Origin: Flectonema sp. DT1601
Lineage: Eukaryota > Euglenozoa > Diplonemea > Diplonemida > Diplonemidae
Assembly (NCBI GenBank): GCA_964019425.1
Contig: OZ025807.1
Coordinates: forward strand, 802,823-866,822
Reading direction: 5' to 3'
DNA: 64,000 nt
The number at the start of each line of letters is the position of its first letter. Position 1 is the stretch's first letter. Below the pieces are notes generated by a model that worked only from the letters and a program-made list of their open reading frames with translations, ran no database searches and was not told the DNA's origin. The position numbers were made by a program, and so were the translations under genes. This document shows, piece by piece, positions 1 to 9,732 of the stretch.

Positions 1-1
1 C

Positions 2-1459
2 AGTGAAGTTGTAAACTTTGAATCCATAGGAGGAATTCCGGAAGCAAGAGACTTAGACACTTGTTGGAAGAATGGAAGGCTTCTTAACGACACTCTAAAT
101 AGACTGCTCCCTGGTGATGTGTTTTTACTTCCTAATAAGACGTTTCACACAATGGGTGGGATATTGGTTTCGGATATCCACAATGTCGATATTCAAATTG
201 ATGGAACGTTGTCGTACAGCAATGATAAAAAACAGTGGCCAAGAACCACACCTGGAAAAGACGGCAAGGTCTTAATGTGTATGAAATACAATAACATATC
301 AAACGTAAATTTCACGTCAAGTGGTACTGGAACCTTTCAAGGTAACGGTGATAAGTGGTGGGGGATTCCAGGTTTGCATTTTTTTTAAAAATCTTTTTGT
401 AGTCCTCCGTTAACCGACTACAGAACATTAACAATATCACTACAGGAGTTGGATATGTTGAAATCGGAGAAAACCGTCCAAGGCTATTCCAAATAGAATC
501 ATCTCGTGGCATTCTTGTTGAGAATATTATGTTTCTACAATCACCTTATTGGACATTCACAGTCAACGTTGATGGCATGGAAGTAAGAAATTGCCACATT
601 TCAGCGAGGAGAACTGAGGATGACGGGCATAACCTAATCGATTTATCCGCCTTTAACACTGATGGGTATGGATCATTTATTATTGTTGATAATGTAAGAC
701 AATGTGAGAACTAATAACAACTAACAATACAGCTATGACGTGACAGGTAAGAATGTTTGGATTCACGATTGTACTGTTTGGAATCAAGACGACTGTATTG
801 CAGTTAAAGACGGTTCTGAAAACATGTTATTCGAAAGGATTGAAGCCTCCGGTTTAGGGCTTACAATTGGGTCAATCGGTTCTTCAGTTGTTAGGAATAT
901 AACATTCAGGGATTGCCACATGCATAAAACAGTTAAAGGAATTTATATGAAATTTAGAGCTCTCCATGCCCCGGGTTCGATTTCTGATATCCTGTACGAG
1001 AATATAGTCATTGATTCCCCTGAGCAGGTTTGTTTTTTCTTCTATTTTTATTTTATGTCAATTGGTTAATCATCACAACTATAAACTAAACAACAGGTCC
1101 CGATATGGATTGGACCTGCTCAACAGAGTGACACGTCAGATATCTGTGCTGCACATCCATGTTCATTGTGTTGGCCTGAGATACCTGATGCGAAGTGTAG
1201 CCTCCCTGTTTTGGGATCCTATGCGAATATAACACTCAGAAACATAACAATAAACAATCCAAAAGAGTCTCCGGGTATTATTATGTCGAATGAAAGTAAT
1301 CCGATGATAAATATTACTTTCGAAGATGTTGTTGTAAACAATCCAGGAATGAAACCTTGGGGTAGTCAATACTACAACTGCGTTGGTGTTAAGAATGGCG
1401 TTGCTAAGGGGAAGACGTGGCCTGTTCCGCCATGTTTTAGTAACCAAACATCGCTCTAA
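2..1459 (+). CDS. Glycoside hydrolase family 28 (polygalacturonase-like), 5' end missing
   Basis: Predicted pectin-backbone hydrolase with a parallel beta-helix fold, cut by the window start. I resolve four exons: 2..371, 446..665, 733..1027 and 1097..1459. The introns (74, 67 and 69 nt) are GT..AG and the reading phase is kept at every junction. Family motifs appear in order: NTDG just before the second junction, NQDDC in exon 3, then SGLGLTIGS where classical enzymes have SGGHGLSIGS, then IYMKF where many have RIK. The His of the GHG motif is therefore Leu here, as I recall for a GH28 subgroup of algae and oomycetes. The last exon carries a Cys-rich block beginning CAAHPCSLCWP. The signal peptide would lie upstream of the window. 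Secretion and pectin as substrate are inferred from the family. Confidence 0.85.
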
Positions 1460-1799
1460 GTCTGTCAACCTTTACTCTGAATATTGCGCACTGTATTCAA
1501 TTCATCCTCCCATTCCTGAACGTATCGATTCGTATTTTGTTCTGTTTCATCTCGTGTGTTTGGTGTGGATTGTTATAAAGAACCAGTAGGCTACTCATTC
1601 TTTTTCTTTGTGTGGAATGTATCATAGTATTTGTTTAGTTGCTTTCTTTGTTTTTTGTCTATTTTTACACTTGCAAGATAGTTGCAAAGTTCCTAACTGT
1701 TGTAACCTACTGAGCTAACCGAATATGATTCGGAATCTGTTTATTGAAATATTGTTTTACTTATCCTTTCATAAGAAGAAAGCAACTCAACACAAAAAG
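1460..1799 (+). other. Intergenic, GH28 3' flank and selD 5' flank
   Basis: T-rich spacer of 340 nt. No second gene is seen. A pyrimidine-rich stretch ending in AG near 1780 lies shortly before the selD start and may be its 5' processing site. Confidence 0.5.
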
Positions 1800-2921
1800 A
1801 TGTCGTTTGATCCGAAGTCTATTGGGCTATCTGATGGGTTTGTCTTGACAGACTACACTGGACTTAAAGGTTGAGGATGTAAAATTCCCCAAAATCAACT
1901 CCTGAAATTACTCAGGGAAATTGGGGAATGTCCAGGAAAGAAAAACGTTGGCATGGATTGCAGTATCATGCCACTGAAGAAAGTAAAAGATCACTTTTTA
2001 ATTTCGACGATTGATTTTTTTTATCCGTTAGTTGAGGACCCTTATCAAATGGGAAAGATTGGAGCTGCAAACGTACTGTCTGACATGTACTCAATGGGTA
2101 TTGACGAAATAGACAACATGCTTATGGTCCTTGGTGCATCAAGAGAAATGACAGAAGAAGACCGTTTCATCTCAACACGTGAAATGATGAAAGGATTTAA
2201 TGACCACGCTCACACAGCAGACACTGAAGTATCTGGTGGTCAATCAGTACTGAACCCTTGGCCAATAATTGGAGGGGTTGCTATGTCTGTTTGCCACAAA
2301 GATGATTTTATCGCTCCAACTGGTCTAGAAATTGGTGACGTCTTAGTCTTGACAAAACCAATTGGAACTCAAATAGCTGTCAACATGAGACAAGCCTTCC
2401 TTAAGAAGTGCGACAAACCAGGACTGTACTCGAACACTAAAAACCTTCTAACAGAGGAACAAGTTGTAAATGCTTATGAGCTTGCTGCAGCTAGCATGGA
2501 GCACCTAAACAGAATTGGTGCAAAACTGATGAGAAAATATAAGTCACACGGAGCGACTGATGTCACTGGGTTTGGTATTTTGGGACACGCTGAGAATCTT
2601 GCACAAGCTCAACACAAAGACTTGCATATTGAACTTCACAGTCTTCCTATTATTGCTGGTATGGATAAGGTTGATAAACTCCTTCCTGATCTTTTTAAGT
2701 TATTTATCGGTACCTCAGCTGAGACATCTGGAGGTCTCCTCGCAGCATTCCCATCTGAGGAAGCTGCAAAGGGATTTCTTGCTGACCTTTTAACTGAAGA
2801 CAACATTCAGGGACATATAATAGGAAATGTACAACCTCGTCTTGAGGGTTCAGTTATTAACACAGCTGCTATTAGTAAGGACGTTTCAACTATTGAAGTT
2901 GATAAATTCTACGTCAGGTAG
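1800..2921 (+). CDS. selD: Selenide, water dikinase (selenophosphate synthetase), selenoprotein with in-frame TGA
   Basis: Makes selenophosphate, the selenium donor for Sec-tRNA, from selenide and ATP. The frame opens at ATG 1800 and continues through a TGA at 1872-1874 (residue 25) to TAG at 2919; total 373 residues including Sec. The context reads LKGUGCKIPQ, the canonical active-site GUGCK/GCGCK motif of this family, with the conserved Lys three residues after Sec. Downstream motifs fit the family: SDMYSMG, GGQSVLNPWP, GATDVTGFG and TSAETSGG. A start at the later ATG 1953 would lose the nucleotide-binding N-terminus and the catalytic residue, so I reject it. Sec insertion requires a SECIS element in the 3' UTR, which I could not identify by eye. 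No intron is present. Confidence 0.93.
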
Positions 2922-3971
2922 GCAATTGATTGAGTCGACAATTAGCCATTCGTCTTACCTACTTACAGTGTCGTTATTGTATCCGGTTTCTATGACTGAC
3001 CATACCCATAGCTGTTTGTAGTTTTTTTTTATGTCTTTATTTCAACTGTGGAAACTTTGAGGCATACACGATCTCTTGATCTAGTATGCTGTGTGTCGAA
3101 CTAAGTAACAAAATAATCCTTTCAGGGATTAGGTTAAATCTGCTACCGCAGTATTAGGGAACTACCTGGTTCTCTTTAAGGTACTGCGGTGGGCGGTGAC
3201 TTCTAACTGAGTAACTTTAGCGCGAAACTAACATTCCTTACAACTTATTGAGTTGATTTATTTATTTATTTACTTGTTAACCCCGCCAAGTACTATCTAA
3301 GCTAACCTCTTTTACTTCGGGATACGATTTTCTTTTTTTTTTTTTTTTTTCAATTAGCTTTCTCACAAAGCAGAGTAGGAAAAAAAAAAAAAAAAATTCA
3401 AAGATGAGTTTCGAATAAGTGGAAAGGGATCTGGGGTCTGTGACGGACTTTAAACTGCCATATTTTTTTTACTCGTTCATGTGATTTTTTTTTCTTTTTT
3501 TTTTTTTTTTGATAATTTCCTTGCTACCTTGCCGGGATGAATTCGTTCCATTTTTTGGAAAAAAACAAACAAACAAAACAAAACAAAACAAAAAAAAAAC
3601 AAACGAGAGCCCACTTAATACGCTTCTGCATGCGATTGTTAGGAAGGTTTCATACAGCATTATTCTACGTTATTTTTTTTTTTAATTTTTTTTTTTTTTT
3701 TTTTGAAGATTTCAACTTTCAAGTGACACCATTCTCCGTTATAAAACAACGGTCTTTTGATACCGTACAGAACAACAGGAATGGTTGATGATCAACTGTT
3801 GTAATTTTTGAAAAAGAACAAAAAAAATACAAAAAAAAAAAAAAAACGTTGTTGATTTTTGCCGCATGGGTACCAAAGAGGTCAATGATTATTTCTTTTA
3901 AAATATAAAAAGTAAATCTCTTTAAGATATTCTACTACAGGCAACTAACATGTCATGATTTATATCATAAG
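2922..3971 (+). other. Intergenic / selD 3' UTR with a strong hairpin at 3143-3192
   Basis: About 1 kb, with several long A and T runs after 3330. The first 300 nt are more balanced in composition and probably include the selD 3' UTR. Positions 3143-3153 pair with 3182-3192 (11 bp, one GU), and within the loop 3157-3162 pairs with 3169-3174. No SECIS quartet (ATGA opposite GA) is evident in it. Short A/T-rich shadow frames at 3469-3788 are not credible genes. A pyrimidine tract ending CTACAG near 3940 precedes the next gene. Confidence 0.5.
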
Positions 3972-5557
3972 ATGCGGAAGAGGGATGTCGCACTTTTATC
4001 GTTTATAGTTGGTGTGTTGATAGGTAGTCTACTTAGTGAGTCTACAAAAACTCTTTATTGGATTCATGTTTCTGTTCAAAATCCTGTTGTGAGAAATGAA
4101 ACTACACACGACACACAGGATATTGTAACGACCATAACAGAGGAGTTGTTAACCATCGATAATAATGATAAGAGTGAGGAGGTAACTGATGTATTAGCTG
4201 TGAAGCCAGAGCATAGACAGATGATGAATAAAGTACTGTCAGAACCAGATCCATTCTTGAACATCTCAGGGGTTAAAAGGATAATCTGGTCAACATCAGT
4301 CTACGGACGTTCAGCAAGCATCGAACATTATTTAACAAATCAAATATTATCAGTTTTTAATCTGTGTGAGAGAAACGATTCCCTCGTAACGATGACAGTC
4401 GACGTCGTCGGTGATTGGTCTAATTTCACACTTCTTCACACATCTCATCGCTGTCAACAACATCCAAAAGAAATATATTTAATTCCAACCGTTCGATATT
4501 ACCCACAAGGGATTGCGTTTGGACTATCATCACAATATCAGGAAGTCTGGTTACGAAATAGAACTGACTTTGATTGGTTCGTTTACACAGAATACGATAT
4601 AGAAATAAAAGCATCACAGATATACTCTCTCATGGAACAAAAGTTTGAGGTATGTGAATGGTTGGGGGGGGGGGGGGGGGGAGGTTGGTTGGTTTAATTA
4701 TAAATTTTTTTTTGGATTTTTCATTAAATTAAAACAAAACAGCTTCAGGGTACTAAATACGTCCCGGGTTTCCTTCGCAAGGAAATTGCTGATGGACGGA
4801 CTTATTTAACGGATATGCAAACGTGTCCTGCAAAAGCAGTCGTTAATAAATTAGTTCAGATTAACGGGGATGTTTACCTAGTTCCCAGTAACACGTATGC
4901 AGGTTATACTGTTGTAACGCAACACGTATGTCTGTTTTGTTTGATGTGGAGATTTGATCAAAATTAATAAAACAAACAAAACAGGAACTTGATTATCTTA
5001 TAAAAAGAGGTTCCTTTTCTGATCCAAAACTTCCAACAACGAGATTTCACAGAGAGAAAAGTTCACAACTTTGGCCTCCACACGCAGAAGATGGAGTGAT
5101 GACGTTATGGGAAAAGAGAGAAGCAGAAAAAGTAGTTCGGTTAAAAGATATTTCAAATAATTTAGTACATCATCAGTCTAATTGTTTTGCAGGTAGTAAA
5201 TCTTGTTCAGAAGGTAACTCATGGAATAGGTATATGATTGTATCACTTGAAGGTCTACTGTCATGTATTGGATTCCCTTTAAACTCACCTCAAAGCTATC
5301 CTTGGGTATTTAATGAGACTACTGGTCTAGTTACAGTTCCGGCATTTCCGATGTTCCTTTCATGGTCTTGGATTAGTGATACTGTCGCTTCAAACACATC
5401 TGTGGGTGATGTTCGAATCTTTGGTCGTTGGTATGTACCTGGATACGCACCTTGTCAAGTAACTCGTAAGACCCGCTGCAATCAAAACACGTTATTTGGA
5501 AAGAATCGCAAGTTCGGTTTGAGAAAGGCTCGAGTTCGAAAACGAGTCAAAAGATGA
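3972..5557 (+). CDS. Type II membrane protein, possible Golgi glycosyltransferase
   Basis: Three exons: 3972..4649, 4743..4925 and 4985..5557, giving 477 residues and a TGA stop. Introns of 93 and 59 nt have GTATGT donors and ACAG acceptors, both in phase 0. The protein starts MRKRDVALLSFIVG, a short basic head followed by one hydrophobic segment (about residues 6-24), as in signal-anchored Golgi enzymes. The lumenal part has several N-glycosylation sequons and a YTEYD segment resembling the acidic metal-binding motif of glycosyltransferases, followed in exons 2-3 by KYVPGFLR and VHHQSNCF. The C-terminus is strongly basic. I do not recognise the exact family; glycosyltransferase is inference from topology and the acidic motif. 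Intron 1 contains a run of about 18 G. Confidence 0.7.
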
Positions 5558-6679
5558 CAGATTTTGTACACCAATGCGAACGTGCTAATGGAGCGGATCT
5601 GTTGACGCTCCCTTTCCAGAGGACGTCTAGAAATAATATTAAATTATTACACTTATTTATTCCGAGACTACTATTGAATATCATCATATTTCTTAATAAC
5701 GATAATTTATTTTCAAGTAAAAAATATAGCGCCTTTTTTTTTTGCAGATATGGTTACCACAGTATTCGTGTTCCTTTATATAAATTTATATTCCCTTATT
5801 AGATTTGATGTGATATATTTACACTCTGAAGTAAGTAATTATCTTACTCATGGAAGGAGGTATAAAGCCTGGCATGCAAGAAGGTCAGCCTACCTTTCAA
5901 ACTACCAACGGACTGTTCAAGGAATCAATTGATGGAACTTACGTATGTGCGTGTCATCATTGACCACGACGCCTCCCCATCTCCTTCAACGAAGCATCGA
6001 CAAAGATGCTGAATTCCTGGCATTCAGGACGGAAGGACTCGCTGCCAGCCTGAAGCACTGCAGCGATCTAACTTCGCAGCTCACACAACCACGGTAGTTA
6101 GCACAGTCTACTACTGCCGCATCGCCAGTAAAGAACCTCCAAAAGTGCCTTGTGACTTTTGGAACTTGCCGAAGTTAAGGCAGACATTCTTTTTTATTGT
6201 ACCGATGATTTATGTTTCCCCGTAAAAAAAAATATATTTTATCGGTGGAGGCTTCTCCAACATGAGAATACTTCTGTCATTAGTTGGCGGTACTGGAAAC
6301 TATTGTATTTGGATTCAATTAATTTAAAAAAAAAAAAAAAAAAACAGACATATCGAGCAGCAACTTGGAGTTGGACTATAACTGGGTTAACAAGACAAGA
6401 CATCGGGGAACTTATTAATGCTTAACATAAATTCCCTTTTTTTTTTTTAAAATTAATTACCAGCAACCAGTTTATTTATGATTAATTGTTATATGTGAAT
6501 CATATTCTACAAGGGTCAACCGACTTAAAAAATGTAATAATCTTTGTTTAGAAGAAAGTTAATTATTGTAAACGGGGATTGTGTTACACTCATTGGAGTT
6601 TAGTTTGTGGGTCTTCTGTTTTCTAAATTTAAGATTTAAAAAATACTTTATAAAACCTTTTTCATGCCTTTCCCCACAG
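5558..6679 (+). other. Intergenic region with a GC-richer island at 5850-6165
   Basis: Mostly A/T-rich. Positions 5850-6165 are clearly richer in GC and contain a 37-codon ATG frame (5851 onward, MEGGIKPGMQEG) and, further on, an open stretch reading SIDKDAEFLAFRTEG. These could be remnants or exons of a small gene, but I cannot join them convincingly. At 6146-6185 there is a short element (TGCCTT ... AAGGCA, then T-rich) that recurs at 15760-15820. Confidence 0.4.
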
Positions 6680-7627
6680 TTTATTCTTCATTTACACAAA
6701 CAAACTACTGAAATGGGTATCGTTGCCATCGTCGACATTCTCATCACAGCGAACAGCGCACAGGTACAGGTGGAGCTGCACGAGCCACACATCTGGCAGT
6801 ACACCGACATCTGGTGTGCAGCGTATCCGTTTCCTCCTTTGGAGCTTGACGACCCGTGGAGTTCGATTCACAATGTGCACATATCGAGTCCGACGAACGA
6901 GTTGCACAACATGCCGCCGATCCACTTCGACGTGTTGGGGAATGCGTTGTCTTCAGAGAGACCGTACTGGATCAAATGCCATGCTGATGAGACTTGGTAC
7001 GGAACTGTGTTCCACCACTTTCTGCAGACCATCATCACCACACACGAACCTGACGGTTGTCACACCGGAGTGCATTACTTCAACCCTGCTGGAGTAGAGA
7101 GCCACTTAGCCGTGCATGGACCGATCGCAGATGGAAACGTTGACCTGGGACACACGAACTACTTCAAGTTCCCATCGGGTATCCGTGGACTGAATGTGTT
7201 CGACGTTCCCCGTCCTCTTCCTTCTGGGTCGAGTCTGGAGTTGACGTGCTGCCGTGGAGAGGAATGTGAATTCTGGGTGACGATGTACGTGTGCAAGGAG
7301 TGTACGGGTCCGAGACCTGACGGTCTGCGCACAGACCTTCTGTCGAGCGGATGGGATGCTGGAAGCTGCTCTCCGTGTTTCGACGACGACAGGACAACAA
7401 TTTCATTTCACAAGCACGTGAACGCCAACTCTGGAACTTACAAGGAGACCCTGCACAGTGCCTACGATGAGATTGCTGTTGTATTTGGTCTCGAAGGGTG
7501 TGTCTCTACCCCGTGGTGCAGCAAGCAGCCTGGACCTCAACTTGGAGGTGGATTTAAAAACACTGCTTGCTTCAGAAACGGCAACTGTCCTCATCCATTC
7601 ACTGGAAACGTAATGGAAGAGGAGTGA
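6680..7627 (+). CDS. Array gene 1: unrecognised cysteine-rich protein, 5' exon not located
   Basis: The conserved coding part starts right after a CCCCACAG splice-acceptor-like site (phase 0) with FILHLHKQTTEMG and ends at TGA 7625. Upstream, the frame stays open to 6581 but has no ATG, so a 5' exon, probably carrying the signal peptide, lies further upstream and was not found. The 315 residues contain about 19 Cys, many paired (a CC pair, CKEC, CSPC), suggesting a secreted disulfide-rich protein, plus PYWIKCHADETWYG and DGCHTGVHYFNPAG. I do not recognise a family. It differs from units 2 and 3 at PPLELDDPW, HFDVLGNAL and the tail TGNVMEEE. An alternative start is the Met at 6713 (MGIVAIVDILI), conserved in all copies. 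Confidence 0.75.
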   Translation, partial: FILHLHKQTTEMGIVAIVDILITANSAQVQVELHEPHIWQYTDIWCAAYPFPPLELDDPWSSIHNVHISSPTNELHNMPPIHFDVLGNALSSERPYWIKCHADETWYGTVFHHFLQTIITTHEPDGCHTGVHYFNPAGVESHLAVHGPIADGNVDLGHTNYFKFPSGIRGLNVFDVPRPLPSGSSLELTCCRGEECEFWVTMYVCKECTGPRPDGLRTDLLSSGWDAGSCSPCFDDDRTTISFHKHVNANSGTYKETLHSAYDEIAVVFGLEGCVSTPWCSKQPGPQLGGGFKNTACFRNGNCPHPFTGNVMEEE

Positions 7628-8239
7628 GGTTTTGAAGAAGGGTGATTCACGTGATCTGTAGTTTGTTATATATCAGGAAGGAAGTATTTCCTGTTTGCCT
7701 CCCTCTGTAAGTATGTATAGCTTCGGCTTCCCTTTATATTATTATCCATTTATTATTCCCGCATTCTGTCGTACTCGCTTCACCGCCGCACCCACATACT
7801 CAACGCTGTTTATATGGTAGTGGCTGTGGTTGAAGTGATTTTGCTGCAGAAGGCACATTGTTTTGCGCACTACCAACTTATGGAAAAGGATGTAATGATA
7901 AACACTCTTTCCGTGGTTGGGGTCAAGGAATAAAAAGAAATAAATCAGTCTTAACGGTCCTTAGCTCTCTGTTGAGCTTCCCTGCCTTAAGCGTTTCCTC
8001 CACCTGTTCACTTTATTTACCCAATTCCATATATTGATTGAGTTCTTGTGGTTCACATTGTTGTTGTCATTATCACATTTATAGGTTGACCTCCTTCGCT
8101 TTCATTTATTTGAATGAGTTGTGTGTGCGGCTGCTATTTGAGTTGATGATATTTACGGTAAACTATTGAGGTAGTTGACTTGTGGTTGTTCGTTGTTTTA
8201 TTTTGTGTTGTAGTCTTCACGGCCATTTCCTCCCAACAG
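7628..8239 (+). other. Array spacer 1-2
   Basis: Holds the 3' flank of unit 1 and the upstream part of unit 2. The last 60 nt before the conserved exon are open in frame and read as a signal-peptide-like hydrophobic run (LWLFVVLFCVVVF then TAISS), but no ATG precedes it; an in-frame TAA lies at 8159. This may be an exon continued from further upstream or a T-rich intron mimicking one. Confidence 0.45.
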
Positions 8240-9193
8240 TTTATACTTCATTTACACAAACAAACTACTGAAATGGGTATCGTTGCCATCGTCGACATTC
8301 TCATCACAGCGAACAGCGCACAGGTACAGGTGGAGCTGCACGAGCCACACATCTGGCAGTACACCGACATCTGGTGTGCGGCGTATCCGTTTCCTCCTAC
8401 GGACTTGGACGACCCGTTCAGTTCGATTCACAGTGTGCACATATCGAGTCCGACGAACGAGTTGCACAACATGCCGCCGATCCACTTCGACGCGGCGGGG
8501 GATCCGTTGTCTTCAGAGAGACCGTACTGGATCAAATGCCACGCTGATGAGACTTGGTACGGAACTGTGTTCCACCACTTCCTGCAGACCATCATCACCA
8601 CACACGAACCTGACGGTTGCCACACCGGAGTGCATTACTTCAACCCTGCTGGAGTAGAGAGCCACTTAGCCGTGCATGGACCGATCGCAGATGGAAACGT
8701 TGACCTGGGACACACGAACTACTTCAAGTTCCCATCGGGTATCCGTGGACTGAATGTGTTCGACGTTCCCCGCCCTCTTCCTTCTGGGTCGAGTCTGGAG
8801 TTGACGTGCTGCCGTGGAGAGGAATGTGAATTCTGGGTGACGATGTACGTGTGCAAGGAGTGTACGGGTCCGAGACCTGACGGTTTGCAAACGGAGCTGT
8901 TGTCGAGCGGATGGGATGCTGGAAGCTGCTCTCCGTGTTTCGATGACGACAGGACAACAATTTCATTTCACAAGCACGTGAACGCTAACTCTGGAACTTA
9001 CAAGGAGACCCTGCACAGTGCCTACGATGAGATTGCTGTTGTGTTTGGTCTCGAAGGGTGTGTCTCTACCCCGTGGTGCAGCAAGCAGCCTGGACCTCAA
9101 CTTGGCGGTGGTATTAAAAACACTGCTTGCTTCAGAAGAGGCAACTGCCCTCATCCATTTGTTGGAGGGGTTGAACTAGAAGAAGCAGAGTAA
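8240..9193 (+). CDS. Array gene 2: unrecognised cysteine-rich protein
   Basis: Second copy, beginning after CCCAACAG at the same codon as unit 1 and ending in TAA at 9191. Its cysteine positions match the other copies. It shares PPTDLDDPF and HFDAAGDPL with copy 3, but has private changes GLQTELL, GGGIKN and FRRGNC in the second half. Upstream of the exon boundary the open frame encodes a hydrophobic run resembling a signal peptide and ending ISSQ, although the only available initiation codon there is TTG at 8180. If that segment is exonic, this copy shows how the family is secreted. Function unknown. Confidence 0.75.
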   Translation, partial: FILHLHKQTTEMGIVAIVDILITANSAQVQVELHEPHIWQYTDIWCAAYPFPPTDLDDPFSSIHSVHISSPTNELHNMPPIHFDAAGDPLSSERPYWIKCHADETWYGTVFHHFLQTIITTHEPDGCHTGVHYFNPAGVESHLAVHGPIADGNVDLGHTNYFKFPSGIRGLNVFDVPRPLPSGSSLELTCCRGEECEFWVTMYVCKECTGPRPDGLQTELLSSGWDAGSCSPCFDDDRTTISFHKHVNANSGTYKETLHSAYDEIAVVFGLEGCVSTPWCSKQPGPQLGGGIKNTACFRRGNCPHPFVGGVELEEAE

Positions 9194-9732
9194 TGGATTC
9201 GCTAAAAGTAACACGTAGTTTTTAATTGCCTTCGGGGAGAATGAATTTCCTGTTGCTTCCCTCTCTCTTTTAAATATTCGCTCTCTGCCTAATTGTCGCC
9301 CCCACATACACACGAATTGAAATTGCTGTGTGTGTGAGGTGGTGATGAAGTGATGGTGCTGTGATCAGCACTTTTTCTATTTATAATATATTTAGCTGCA
9401 TTACCAACTATTATGGAAAAGGATGTAATGATAAGCACTCTTTCCGTAGTTGGGATCTACGCAAATGAAAAAAAGAAATATTTCCATCCTTACGACCCTT
9501 TAACGTTCTTTCTAATTTAGGGTTCCCTCCATCCGTTCATTTTATTTACCAAATTGAAACTAGTTTATTGAAATCTCTGTTGTTGTTATTCTTATCTTAG
9601 ACTTGTTCAGGAATATGTGTCTTCGATTGAAGTTGAGGCGGGACTTCGAATCCGACATGTGATGTGATGTCATTAAAGATAGAACAAAGCTATATGCAAT
9701 TTATAAAACCCTTTTCATGCTTCTCCCCACAG
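9194..9732 (+). other. Array spacer 2-3
   Basis: 3' flank of unit 2 followed by the 5' flank of unit 3. The last 45 nt (TTATAAAACC to CCCCACAG) match the sequence before the unit 1 exon but not that before unit 2. Confidence 0.5.

Noticed and set aside
1163-1468. Minus-strand frame of 101 codons over the last GH28 exon
   Set aside because: Shadow of a conserved exon whose + strand translation matches GH28.
3196-3235. Possible SECIS core GTGAC with AA 12 nt downstream and CGAA
   Set aside because: Only four base pairs can form in helix II and none in helix I.
3404-3445. ATGA ... TGA pair as a SECIS quartet
   Set aside because: The flanking strands are not complementary and no AA loop is placed at the usual distance.
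9340-9375. GTGATGA C-box in the array 3' flank
   Set aside because: No D box or terminal stem; the sequence is explained as duplicated array flank.
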